This document shows, one piece after another, positions 35,677 to 43,677 of a stretch of 64,000 nucleotides of DNA. The translations under genes and the position numbers were made by a program. Source of the DNA: Geomonas sp. RF6 (GTDB taxonomy: Bacteria; Desulfobacterota; Desulfuromonadia; Geobacterales; Geobacteraceae); contig NZ_CP087999.1 in the NCBI RefSeq assembly GCF_021044625.1, forward strand, positions 3,121,001 to 3,185,000. Direction: 5' to 3'. The notes beneath the pieces were generated by a model. It was not told the DNA's origin. It ran no database searches and saw only the letters and a list, made by a program, of their open reading frames with translations. The first letter of the stretch is position 1; the number at the start of each line of letters is the position of its first letter.

Positions 35677-36303
35677 TTACTTCCTTTCAGGAGTCTGCTC
35701 GCCTTCATCCACATGGCATGAGAAGCAGAGCGCGCTGTTTCTCTTTGAGGAAATAAGGAGATAGTTTTTCCCTTCGGACTCATCCCTGCTCCCCTTGTTG
35801 TGAACTTCATGGCAGGTGGTGCAGGTGATGATCATAGCTCCCCCTTTGCTCGGACTGGTCCACAAGCGATCAGCAATGGTGACGTCTGTCCCGGCGAAAA
35901 ATGAATCTTTATCCCGAAGCATGCACGGGACCGCCGCACCCGCGTCGGCGGCAGCCTTGGGGCCACACGCACCGCTTTTCACTTCATTGCGGTAGGGAAG
36001 GCCGGTGCGGTGGTGCTGCAGAGGGTAGCTCGCCACGATGCCGTCGTGGCAGGTAGAGCACAGGCGTCCCGGGTCCCCTGAATCCCCTGCCGCATCCGGA
36101 CCGCTCCCTGTCCTGGCGGTCCGGACTGTACCGGCGAGGCTGTGTCCGTTGTGGCAGTAAAGGCACGGGCTCGGTCCACTGCTCGTGTAGCGGGTCATGT
36201 CGTGGACCGAGCCGCTCAAGCCGGTTCCCGGAGCCAGGGCGGCAACGGATAAGGATGATGAAGCGACAATGGCGAAGGCGAAGACTGCGGTTGTAACCTT
36301 CAT
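35677..36303 (-). CDS. Periplasmic tetraheme c-type cytochrome
   Basis: 208 residues with signal peptide (MKVTTAVFAFAIVASSSLSVAALA). Four CxxCH sites: CLYCH (47), CSTCH (82), CTTCH (161) and CFSCH (193). The last two are in a doubled-CxxCH arrangement (CTTCHEVHNKGS...LCFSCH); HDMTRYTSSGPSPCLYCHNGHS resembles N-terminal parts of Geobacter extracellular and periplasmic cytochromes. AGGAGG before the ATG. First gene of the minus-strand cluster; a divergent sensor kinase lies 425 bp away. Probably carries electrons across the periplasm. Confidence 0.88.
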   Translation of the reverse strand: MKVTTAVFAFAIVASSSLSVAALAPGTGLSGSVHDMTRYTSSGPSPCLYCHNGHSLAGTVRTARTGSGPDAAGDSGDPGRLCSTCHDGIVASYPLQHHRTGLPYRNEVKSGACGPKAAADAGAAVPCMLRDKDSFFAGTDVTIADRLWTSPSKGGAMIITCTTCHEVHNKGSRDESEGKNYLLISSKRNSALCFSCHVDEGEQTPERK

Positions 36304-36600
36304 GAGTCCCTCCTTTTAGTGCCGATCGTCCCGTTTTCCTGTGGCTGTTTGGAGTGAATCTGCCGCGGTGTCAGTAAAATTGACGCGTGTTAATGATTAC
36401 AACTTAGCAGGTGTCGGCGTGGTGAAAATATTCCCTGGGGTAGTTTGTTGCTATACCTTTCGTTGGATGGGGCGATACGGCGGAAACATCGAAAATGCGG
36501 GCGGATAGCCGAGAGCGCTGCATCGGGCGTCGCTGGGTGAGGAAAAAAATTGGGGGGAATGGTGTTAAAAAAATTATCGGGTGTTGAAAAAAGTAACGAA

Positions 36601-36620
36601 GTATCTATAAAGATAGATAC
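36601..36620. promoter_or_regulatory. Perfect inverted repeat, candidate operator
   Basis: GTATCTAT-aaag-ATAGATAC: 8-bp arms around four bases, in the 425-bp AT-rich gap between the divergent cytochrome cluster and the sensor-kinase gene. It is the clearest dyad in that gap. Its length suits a NarL/FixJ-type or TetR-type dimer; the responsible regulator is unknown. Confidence 0.45.
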
Positions 36621-36728
36621 AGCAACCACAATGGATACATTCTCATGTAGATGGTAGGCCCTACGCGTCGATGCCGTGACTCCACGGCGGCAGGCACTGG
36701 GGTCCTGGCGTGTTGCGAGGGGGGGGCC

Positions 36729-38489
36729 ATGACGACAGGCGCACGAATACGCTATTTCTTGCAGGCACAGCGGGATGATTTCGTTGCCACCGGGCGCACC
36801 GTCATCTCCGTCCTCTTCATTCTGTCCTTTTTGTTTCGCCTCTCGGGACTCTCGGCGCTCGTGCTGGGAGGATTCGTCATCTACACCCTTGCATTGCAGG
36901 GAATCGGGCATTGCAGGTATTTCCTTCCGGAGCGGCTGAACGCAGCTGCACGCCTTGTGGATCTCTTCTTCTTCGGACCTGCCCTGTTGCTGGCGGAGGG
37001 GATGACCACCACTTCCTCCGTTTTCTTCATCTTTCTTCTTATGTGCTGGTCGCTGGCAGTGCCGCTCCTCCGATTCTCTGCCCCATTCGCCACCATGGCC
37101 GTAGTCCTTGCCCTTTCCCTCAACGGCATCGAGCTTCTGGACGACCTGCCGCGCTTGCTTATGCAGTGTGCCAGCGTAGCCGCTATCACTGCTTTGCTCG
37201 CCCACCGCCAGTATCAGGAGAACTCCTTGTTGAAGGTCCTCTCCCTCCTCGCCGAGTGGCCCGCCGCACGCACGGAAAGTCTTGAGAAGCTTTGCTGCGG
37301 GACACTGCCGCATGCCGCGACGGTCCTGGATGCCCCCCGACTCCTTCTTCTCGTGGAGGATGATCAGGAGCCGTGGATGCACTCGGTGTTGTGGTCGCAA
37401 AAGGGGTGCGAGTACAGCTGTGGAGAGTACTCCGATCTGGCCACCCTCATCCCGGTCTCAACGAGCATGAATACCTTCTACTGCAGCGATGCCGGGCAGC
37501 GCAACCCCGCGTTGCTGCAGCACGGCCGCGACGGATTCAGTGACGGACGAGGCGCCCCGGTCGCGGCGGAGCTGCGGGAGAGGTACTCCATCTGCGCCGT
37601 ACTCGGCTCGCGGGTGGAGGGGAAAAGGGCTCATGGTTTCCTGCTGGCACTGGACAGCAAGAAGCCCTCTCCGCACGGACTCGTTGTCTGTGACGTCGTC
37701 GCCGCAAGGGTGGCGGCCTTGCTCGATGCCTTCTTTCTGGAGAAAGAGCTGCAGGAGGATGCCGTTTTGCATGAGCGTGCCGCGATGGCCCGTGACCTGC
37801 ACGACGGCCTCTTGCAGTCCCTTGCGGGGGTAGTGCTGGATCTGGAGCGGGCGCATCGGCTCATGGAGGGCGATCCGGACGCCGCGAGACTGCTGATCCT
37901 GCAGGTCCAGCACCAGGCCGCGGCGGAGCAGAAGGACCTGAGATCGCAGGTTACCCGTTTCAGGGGGTGGCAGAGACCGCATGTCGAGTTCCATCTCCTC
38001 CCCCGTTTGCACGAACTTGGCGAGCGTATCACACGTCAGTGGAACGTTCCCGTAGTCATCGAGGCGCCCCCGGTGATACCGCAGTGTGCCGCCTCCCTGG
38101 ACCGGGAGATTTACCTCCTGATCCACGAGGCGCTCCTCAATGCGGTGCGGCATGCGAGCGCCACGGCGCTGCACCTGCATCTCGACTTCAGCAGGGACCG
38201 GGCCCGTATCACGGTCTCGGACGATGGGTGCGGATTTCCATTCGCAGGATCTTTGGACGAGGCGGCACTTTTGGAGATGAAGCAGGGACCGGTCTCCTTG
38301 CGGGAGCGGGCGACCGCCCTCGGTGGCGGTATCACCGTCCATTCCTCCCCGGAAGGGGCTGTGGTCGAGATTGCCATTCCGTTGCCCGAAGGTGAGGCTT
38401 GTAACGACGCGTCTGTGGCGGGAGTTCCTTCCGTGGACAGCCATGAACAGGAGGAAACCAATGTCTATTACTATCGTGCTGGCAGATGA
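36729..38489 (+). CDS. NarX-like sensor histidine kinase
   Basis: 586 residues. N-terminal membrane part (about 20-160) with several helices: TVISVLFILSFLFRLSGL, LVLGGFVIYTLALQGI, LVDLFFFGPALLLAEG, SVFFIFLLMCWSLAVPLL and MAVVLALSLNGIEL. A GAF-like middle domain follows (about 190-350). HisKA_3 has the phosphoacceptor ARDLHDGLLQSLAG; HATPase carries IHEALLNAVRHASA and DDGCGFPF. ATG 36729 has GCGAGGGGGG upstream. It overlaps the response-regulator gene by 29 bases. A membrane-embedded sensor with a soluble GAF domain suggests sensing of a hydrophobic or redox signal; the ligand is unknown. Confidence 0.92.
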   Translation: MTTGARIRYFLQAQRDDFVATGRTVISVLFILSFLFRLSGLSALVLGGFVIYTLALQGIGHCRYFLPERLNAAARLVDLFFFGPALLLAEGMTTTSSVFFIFLLMCWSLAVPLLRFSAPFATMAVVLALSLNGIELLDDLPRLLMQCASVAAITALLAHRQYQENSLLKVLSLLAEWPAARTESLEKLCCGTLPHAATVLDAPRLLLLVEDDQEPWMHSVLWSQKGCEYSCGEYSDLATLIPVSTSMNTFYCSDAGQRNPALLQHGRDGFSDGRGAPVAAELRERYSICAVLGSRVEGKRAHGFLLALDSKKPSPHGLVVCDVVAARVAALLDAFFLEKELQEDAVLHERAAMARDLHDGLLQSLAGVVLDLERAHRLMEGDPDAARLLILQVQHQAAAEQKDLRSQVTRFRGWQRPHVEFHLLPRLHELGERITRQWNVPVVIEAPPVIPQCAASLDREIYLLIHEALLNAVRHASATALHLHLDFSRDRARITVSDDGCGFPFAGSLDEAALLEMKQGPVSLRERATALGGGITVHSSPEGAVVEIAIPLPEGEACNDASVAGVPSVDSHEQEETNVYYYRAGR

Positions 38490-39099
38490 TCATCCCCTCC
38501 TGCTAAACGGCCTCTCCAATCTTTTCAGGATGGAGGAGGATTTAGAGGTAGTGGCCTGCTGCAGTAACGGCGTGGAGGCCATGGATGCCATTCGCGAGCA
38601 TCGCCCGGACGTGGCGGTTCTCGACATCCGGATGCCAAAGCTGAACGGGCTCGACGCCGCGCGCCAGATCCTGGAGGAGAAGCTTTGTCCCCGCGTCGTC
38701 CTCCTTACCGCCGCGCTGGAAGAGGAGCAGACCCTGGAGGCCCTGCGCATAGGGGTACACGGCCTCCTCCTGAAGGAAATGACGCCGCATCTTGTGGTGC
38801 AATGCATACGGAAGGTCTATGCCGGAGAGCAGTGGGTGGAGCATGCCTCGGTAATGCAGGCGCTGGGGAGGATGCTGCAGCGTGAAAATGCCCCTCCGGA
38901 GGCGTGCGCGAACCTTACGCCCCGGGAGCTGGACATCGTGCGTCTGGTCTCCCGTGGGCTGCGCAACAAGGAGATCGCCGAAAAGTTCTGTCTCAGTGAA
39001 GGGACGGTGAAGGTCCACCTGCACAACATCTACGAAAAGGTAAAGGTGAACGGGCGCGTCGCTCTATTACGTCACGCGCAGGAGAGAGGTCTCGTGTAG
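38461..39099 (+). CDS. NarL/FixJ-family response regulator
   Basis: 212 residues. Receiver domain (IVLADDHPLLLNGLSNLF; phosphoacceptor Asp in VAVLDIRMPKLNG near residue 54; Thr in VVLLTAA; Lys in LLLKEM). C-terminal LuxR-type HTH: LTPRELDIVRLVSRGLRNKEIAEKFCLSEGTVKVHLHNIYEKV. AGGAGG six bases before ATG 38461, which lies inside the kinase gene. It probably controls nearby genes, such as the divergent cytochrome cluster. Confidence 0.95.
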   Translation: MSITIVLADDHPLLLNGLSNLFRMEEDLEVVACCSNGVEAMDAIREHRPDVAVLDIRMPKLNGLDAARQILEEKLCPRVVLLTAALEEEQTLEALRIGVHGLLLKEMTPHLVVQCIRKVYAGEQWVEHASVMQALGRMLQRENAPPEACANLTPRELDIVRLVSRGLRNKEIAEKFCLSEGTVKVHLHNIYEKVKVNGRVALLRHAQERGLV

Positions 39100-39217
39100 G
39101 CGGTGCCCTGTCCCGCTCCTCCATTCGCGCTGAGCCTGCCGAAGTTACATGTGCCGGCTCGGCGCGAAGGGGATGCGATGCAGAGCATGCCCCCCGTCAG
39201 CTACCGTTGTCTTCGCA

Positions 39218-40237
39218 CTAACTTTCTGCCATCACGGCGAAAGCGCCGCGTACCAGCCCCTCAGCGACTCCGCTATTTTCACACGAGCACATTGCACAGG
39301 CAGTTGCTGCCTTGCCGCCCCGGGTGACATGGAAGACGCTTGCCTCATACCCCGGGCCGCCGCCGTTGTGTCCGAGGATCATGCCGTACGGCGAGGCGGT
39401 ATCAGCCATCAGTCCGAGGCCATAGCAGGGATTCCCGTATTTGGGGGGCGCGGTTGGCACCGGTGTCAGCACGGTCATCTCCGCCAGCATTGCGGGGGAG
39501 ATGATCGCGCCAGAGAAGAGTCCGTCAAAGAGGGCCGCGAGCTCTGCCGGCGTCGATGCCATCGTGCCGTGGGCGACCCAGCCGGGGTGATAGACGGTGC
39601 GGATGTCGACCCCCTTGTCCATCGCCACAAGATCCGACCGGGCAGGCTGCAGCGCCTGGAGGTCTGCGACCGTCTCCGCGACAAAGGTGTGCCCCAGTCC
39701 GAGGAGGCGGCATATCTTCTCCTGCACCAGCAGGCGCAAGCTCCGGTTATTTTCCATCTCCGCGATCCGCTTCAGCAGAAGGTACCCGGTGTTGGAATAG
39801 CTCCATCCTTCCCCCGGCCGGAACAACATCCCCTGCGCCAACGTCCTCTCCACAAACTCCGCGGCACTCCACGGTGTCGACGGAGAGGTCTGCACCGCTT
39901 CATGGTATGCGGCCAGCGTCCCGTAGTCCGGCAGGCCGGAGGTGTGGTTCAGCAGGTGGCGCAGCGTGATGTCTGAAGCTTCGGGTACTGCGGGAAACCA
40001 GCGGGCCAGGGGTGCCGACAGCGCGGTGCGCCCGCTCTCGCACAGCAGCAGGACGAGGGCCGCGATAACGGTCTTCGTGCAACTGTAGGCGAGGAAGAGG
40101 GGAGGGGCGCCACCGTGCACCCCCGCCGCGGCGGTGAAGGCGTGCGGCCCCGCTGCCCCCGCTAGCCGGAGCGACACGCTGGCGCAGGCGCGGGGTGAGC
40201 GCTGTCGGATCAAGGTCTCGAGACGCTGCTGAAGCAT
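39218..40237 (-). CDS. Serine beta-lactamase-like hydrolase (class C/EstB type)
   Basis: 339 residues. SxxK motif YSCTKTVIAAL near residue 52 with catalytic Ser, YxN motif WSYSNTGYLLL, and HNGGGPGYEA near the C terminus in place of KTG. HLLNHTSGLPDYG is the usual segment of this hydrolase family. It has no clear signal peptide, so it may be a cytoplasmic esterase or peptidase rather than a true beta-lactamase. ATG 40237 directly follows the stop of the globin-PsiE gene, so it is coupled to it. Confidence 0.9.
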   Translation of the reverse strand: MLQQRLETLIRQRSPRACASVSLRLAGAAGPHAFTAAAGVHGGAPPLFLAYSCTKTVIAALVLLLCESGRTALSAPLARWFPAVPEASDITLRHLLNHTSGLPDYGTLAAYHEAVQTSPSTPWSAAEFVERTLAQGMLFRPGEGWSYSNTGYLLLKRIAEMENNRSLRLLVQEKICRLLGLGHTFVAETVADLQALQPARSDLVAMDKGVDIRTVYHPGWVAHGTMASTPAELAALFDGLFSGAIISPAMLAEMTVLTPVPTAPPKYGNPCYGLGLMADTASPYGMILGHNGGGPGYEASVFHVTRGGKAATACAMCSCENSGVAEGLVRGAFAVMAES

Positions 40238-41140
40238 CTACACCGATCCCCGGCACTGCTGGCTCTTGGCGATCAGGAAATAGACCACCCCCAGAATCAG
40301 AAGGGTCCCGGCGAGGAAGACCTGGGTGGAGAGGAGGTCGTGGCGCAAGGTGGAGATCAGGATCTCGCGGATCAGGGCGACGATGATCACCCCGATGAAG
40401 ACAAGGATGTTGAATTTCCCCCCTTTCAGGCTCTTGATCTCGTTGTCCATGAGCTCGATCATCATCCAGATGATGAGAAGGGTGCCGAGCGCCCCCAGGA
40501 TCCCTTTCTCTATGTCGCCGCGAAAGACATGGGTGATGTCCCAGATAAAGAGCCCCACCACCGAGAGCGATACCCCCGCAAGAGCGAGGATCAGCACGAG
40601 GTTCAGGCCATATGTGAAGCGCTCGGCCGCCCCGATGAGCTTCGACTCCAGCCGGTGCGAGACGAATACCTTCTTCAGGGCCTCCTCCTGGTAGGAGGCG
40701 CTCATGATGTCGAGATTGATGTCGATGATCTTTTCCACCGCGATGCGGTACTTGCGGCGCTCCTCGATCTCCGGGTAGTTCTCCTGCAGCAGCTCGATCA
40801 GGAAGCGGCGCACGACGTTCATCGCCACGTTCACGTAGTGGGCGTTCAGCCCGACGCGGACATGGGCGAGCCCGATCCGTTGCAACTTGTGCAGGTATTG
40901 GTTGTCGTAGCCGCCTGAAAAGAGGGTGCAGAACCAATCCCTGTGGGAGCTCTTGAGCCGCTGCAAGAGTGCGGCGTCGTGCAGGAATTCCGCGCTGGCC
41001 GGAATCCCCAGCAGAAAGTCGTAGAAGATGTCCGCCATCCTTTCCGCATTGGCGGCCATGAGAGGTGCAAGTTCCTTCAGCAGAGCTGCGTCCTCGTCGT
41101 TAAAGAGGTAGTGGCCTTTGATGTCCTGCATTGTGAGCAT
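40238..41140 (-). CDS. Protoglobin domain fused to PsiE-like membrane domain
   Basis: 300 residues. N-terminal protoglobin/globin-sensor fold (about 1-170): HRDWFCTLFSGGYDNQYLHKLQRIGLAHVRVGLNAHYVNVAMNVV contains several histidines that could be the proximal heme ligand. C-terminal membrane domain with four helices (LNLVLILALAGVSLSVVGLFIWDITH; GILGALGTLLIIWMMIELMDNE; FNILVFIGVIIVALIREILIS; FLAGTLLILGVVYFLIAK), matching phosphate-starvation-inducible PsiE by FRGDIEKGILGALGTLLIIWMMIEL and GVIIVALIREILI. Probably a gas- or redox-sensing membrane protein. AGGAGGG precedes the first ATG. Confidence 0.85.
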   Translation of the reverse strand: MLTMQDIKGHYLFNDEDAALLKELAPLMAANAERMADIFYDFLLGIPASAEFLHDAALLQRLKSSHRDWFCTLFSGGYDNQYLHKLQRIGLAHVRVGLNAHYVNVAMNVVRRFLIELLQENYPEIEERRKYRIAVEKIIDINLDIMSASYQEEALKKVFVSHRLESKLIGAAERFTYGLNLVLILALAGVSLSVVGLFIWDITHVFRGDIEKGILGALGTLLIIWMMIELMDNEIKSLKGGKFNILVFIGVIIVALIREILISTLRHDLLSTQVFLAGTLLILGVVYFLIAKSQQCRGSV

Positions 41141-41225
41141 TACGCCCTCCTGGTACGAAAAATGATGGCAATTATAGGGCAGGCCTCGCGCATTGCAATT
41201 CGGATCACAATTATCCTTTTCTCAC

Positions 41226-41241
41226 TGTGACGCCTGTCACA
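41226..41241 (+). promoter_or_regulatory. Perfect CRP/FNR-family site with a -10 box
   Basis: TGTGA-cgcctg-TCACA, inside a longer dyad CTGTGAC-gcct-GTCACAG. A -10-like TACACT at 41264-41269 puts the site centre (41233.5) about 42 bp before a plausible start point, the class II activator position, for the FN3/dockerin gene at 41338. It is also about 95 bp upstream of the divergent globin-PsiE gene. Confidence 0.6.
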
Positions 41242-41337
41242 GAAGATTTCCCGTCACCCGTGCTACACTGCCGCCGACCATTTTTGCGTGTGAACCTGAT
41301 CTGTCCGGAAAAAGGCTGACCGTGACGAGGAGGAACC

Positions 41338-41928
41338 ATGATCGATCGGAGGACTGGCAGGAGAGCGTCGCTGGCGGGCTCACGCGGAGCTGTTGCAGCA
41401 GCCGTGCTCATAGCCTGCATTGCGGTCGCCGCCGTAGGAATCGGCCCCGCTACGGCGGAGGCTGCCGAGGCGGCTCTCTCGTGGGAAGCCCCCTCCGTTA
41501 ACATGGACGGCTCCCCGATATCCGACCTCGCGGGGTACCGGGTGTATATCGGGACCTCGTCGGGGAAGTATGACGAGAGCTTTGACGCCGGAAGCCGCCA
41601 GAACTACCTGGCATACAACCTTGTCCCCGGCACCACCTACTATTTTGCCGTCACGGCGTACAATACCTCCGGCGAGGAGAGCCCCTTTTCCGAGGAGGTG
41701 GTGAAGAGCTTCCTGGGAAGTGTGGAAACGCTCCCCCCGACGACATTCGTTTTGCAGGACGCGCTCCTCGCGCTGAAGTACGTCGTCGGCACCTCGCCGC
41801 TGGCACCTGTCCAGCTGTCGCAGTACGACATCTCCCCCGCCGGTGCCGACGGCACCCCCGAGCCGGACGGGGCGGTGGACATCGGCGACGTCGTATCGAT
41901 CCTCCGAAGGTGCGTCGGCTTGAGGTAA
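41338..41928 (+). CDS. Exported protein with fibronectin III and dockerin-like domains
   Basis: 196 residues. Signal peptide about 1-42 (GAVAAAVLIACIAVAAVGIG, ending TAEAA). FN3 domain (about 45-130): LSWEAPSVNMDGSPISDLAGYRVYIGT...YNLVPGTTYYFAVTAYNTSGEES. The end has two dockerin-type half-repeats, FVLQDALLALKYVVG and PDGAVDIGDVVSILRRCVG, with Asp-rich Ca-binding loop D-G-x-V-D-I-G-D-V. GGAGGA precedes the ATG. No cohesin partner is visible here; in Geobacter such domains occur in surface proteins. Confidence 0.88.
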   Translation: MIDRRTGRRASLAGSRGAVAAAVLIACIAVAAVGIGPATAEAAEAALSWEAPSVNMDGSPISDLAGYRVYIGTSSGKYDESFDAGSRQNYLAYNLVPGTTYYFAVTAYNTSGEESPFSEEVVKSFLGSVETLPPTTFVLQDALLALKYVVGTSPLAPVQLSQYDISPAGADGTPEPDGAVDIGDVVSILRRCVGLR

Positions 41929-42014
41929 GACGACGGACGTAAAAGAATGCCTTCCGGAAGTGGCCGGGGGGCTGTGAGTATGCTCCCTCGAAGCACCGCA
42001 CGAGACCTCGCGTC

Positions 42015-42261
42015 CCCCCCTTTGCGAAGGTTCTTCCGGGAATTCTGTGGAACGCGCTACAAAGAATCCGGGTGCCCCCACGCTGGAGCGTAGGCATCTT
42101 GCCTGCGATGGCGGCGCAGCCGCCACAGACCGCGCGGCTGGCGCCGCGGTACAGGCTGGGAAGCCTGTGCTCCAGCGCGGCGCTACTAGTGCCCCCTCAC
42201 GTCAACGGAAGCGACCGGGCTGAATTCCCGGAATTCCCGGATGAACCTTTGCGAAGGGGGG
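42015..42261. mobile_element. 247-bp MITE-like element, copy 2
   Basis: Near-identical to 4065-4311, with the same terminal inverted repeats: CCCCCCTTTGCGAAGG...GAATTC at 42015-42045 and GAATTCCCGGATGAACC...GGGGGG at 42231-42261. The family A core (42081-42177) is inside. Same orientation, about 38 kb apart. Confidence 0.7.
42081..42177. repeat. Family A palindromic core, copy 3
   Basis: Same nested hairpins as 4131-4227, nearly identical to that copy. Confidence 0.85.
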
Positions 42262-42321
42262 ACAGGAGGGATTTGCTCTAGTAGAGCAAGGCTTTACCCC
42301 TCCCGTTAAGAGAGGAAGACC

Positions 42322-42356
42322 AAAAAAAGGGCCCCCATTTCTGGAGGCCCTTTTTC
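42322..42356. terminator. Bidirectional terminator next to the PAS kinase gene
   Basis: AAGGGCCcCCA-tttc-TGGaGGCCCTT with A and T tracts outside; it ends the minus-strand signalling operon. Confidence 0.8.
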
Positions 42357-42378
42357 ATTCGGTACCTGGCTGTACCCG

Positions 42379-43527
42379 TTACCGCGCGGGGAGGGCCAGG
42401 CTGAAGGTCGTTCCGCGGGAAGTCGAGTCGAAGGACACCTTCCCTCCCAGGATCTGCTCCCCGAACAGCTTCATGGAGTAGGTGCCAAACCCCCGACCGA
42501 TGGTCGCCTTCGTGCTGAAGTTGAGCTGGAAGATCCTGCGCGCCACATCCGCCGGAATCTCCCCCGGGTTGCGGACCCGGAACGTCACCGCACCCTCCTC
42601 CTCGCGGCAGCTCAGCACCACCTCCCCACCATCGGCGGTCGCCTCCAGCGCATTGGTCACCATGTTGATGATCACCCTGCTGGTGAGGTGAAAGTCGGTG
42701 GTGAAAAGGAGCTCTGGCGACGCGTACTCGACTACCAGCTTCTTCCTCGCCGCCAGATCGTGTCCGTCGAAGAGCCTCTCGATCTCGTTCAGCAGGGAGT
42801 TTGCCGTCACCTGCGCATAGATCGGCCTGTAGGAGGCGTCGAGCGATTTCTGCAGGGAGTTGTGGATCGCGATCTCCTGCGCGATGCGCTTCACCAGGTG
42901 CTGGATGTCCTCCATCCTTTCCTTTGCCACCACCTGCGTTGCCGACACCCTGCTCTTCCCGATCAGACCGCACAGCATGTTGTTGATGTCGTGAAAAAAG
43001 GTGCGGTCGAGGCAGGCCCGGTGCTGCTGCATGGTGATGTCCTGCATGAAGAGGAGGAGATACTTCTGCCGTTCGAGCTCGAGCGGGTAGGTTCTGACGC
43101 TGAAGTAGATGGCACCCTGCCACCCCTCCTTCTCCAGCGCCAGGGCGCATGTCCTCTCCTGGGGAAGGCCGGTATCGAGCGCGGCAACGGTCGCAATGAC
43201 CGCGCCGCAGGTGGAGCAGTACTCCGAGGTGCCGCATCCACCCTCCATCTCGCAGGCGTGCCTGCATTTCAGGGCCTCGCCGAGCCTCAGTCCCAGCGAC
43301 TCGGCGGCGTCTTCAATACCGATCTGCTGCAGGAAGGCGTTGTTGAGGGCTACGACCTGCCGCTGCTCGTTCAGGACCGCCAAGAGCCCGCTCGCCACGG
43401 TCATGATCGCGCCGATGACGGGGCTGGCGGTGATGATCGCTATGTCCCGTTCCAGTTCGCTCTTTCCCTTCCTTTCCGCCGGTGCGAAATAGCTCTCCAA
43501 TCTCTCGCCGTTGCGGTGCTCTTTCAT
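42379..43527 (-). CDS. PAS-domain histidine kinase with Cys-rich insert
   Basis: 382 residues, no membrane helix. N-terminal PAS-like domain (about 40-160) with a Cys-rich stretch CRHACEMEGGCGTSEYCSTCG that looks metal- or redox-responsive. Phosphoacceptor segment RTFFHDINNMLCGLIG. HATPase with INMVTNALEA, VRNPGEIPADVARRIFQLNFSTKATIGRGFGTYSMKLFGE. ATG 43527 with AGAGG upstream is used; the frame extends to 43569. It is third in the operon with the two larger kinases. The Cys cluster suggests redox, iron-sulfur or metal sensing. Confidence 0.88.
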   Translation of the reverse strand: MKEHRNGERLESYFAPAERKGKSELERDIAIITASPVIGAIMTVASGLLAVLNEQRQVVALNNAFLQQIGIEDAAESLGLRLGEALKCRHACEMEGGCGTSEYCSTCGAVIATVAALDTGLPQERTCALALEKEGWQGAIYFSVRTYPLELERQKYLLLFMQDITMQQHRACLDRTFFHDINNMLCGLIGKSRVSATQVVAKERMEDIQHLVKRIAQEIAIHNSLQKSLDASYRPIYAQVTANSLLNEIERLFDGHDLAARKKLVVEYASPELLFTTDFHLTSRVIINMVTNALEATADGGEVVLSCREEEGAVTFRVRNPGEIPADVARRIFQLNFSTKATIGRGFGTYSMKLFGEQILGGKVSFDSTSRGTTFSLALPAR

Positions 43528-43677
43528 GGCACGCCTCTTCAGAGCCTTAGGGCGTTTGGCTGCTCCCACCGTTCGCGCCGGTGGTCCCCCTATAGACTGA
43601 ATCAGTCATAGCATAAGCGGGCGGTTATTAAAAGTTGTTTTGAAATCTGCGGCCGCGGGACGAGTCGCCGTCGAACG

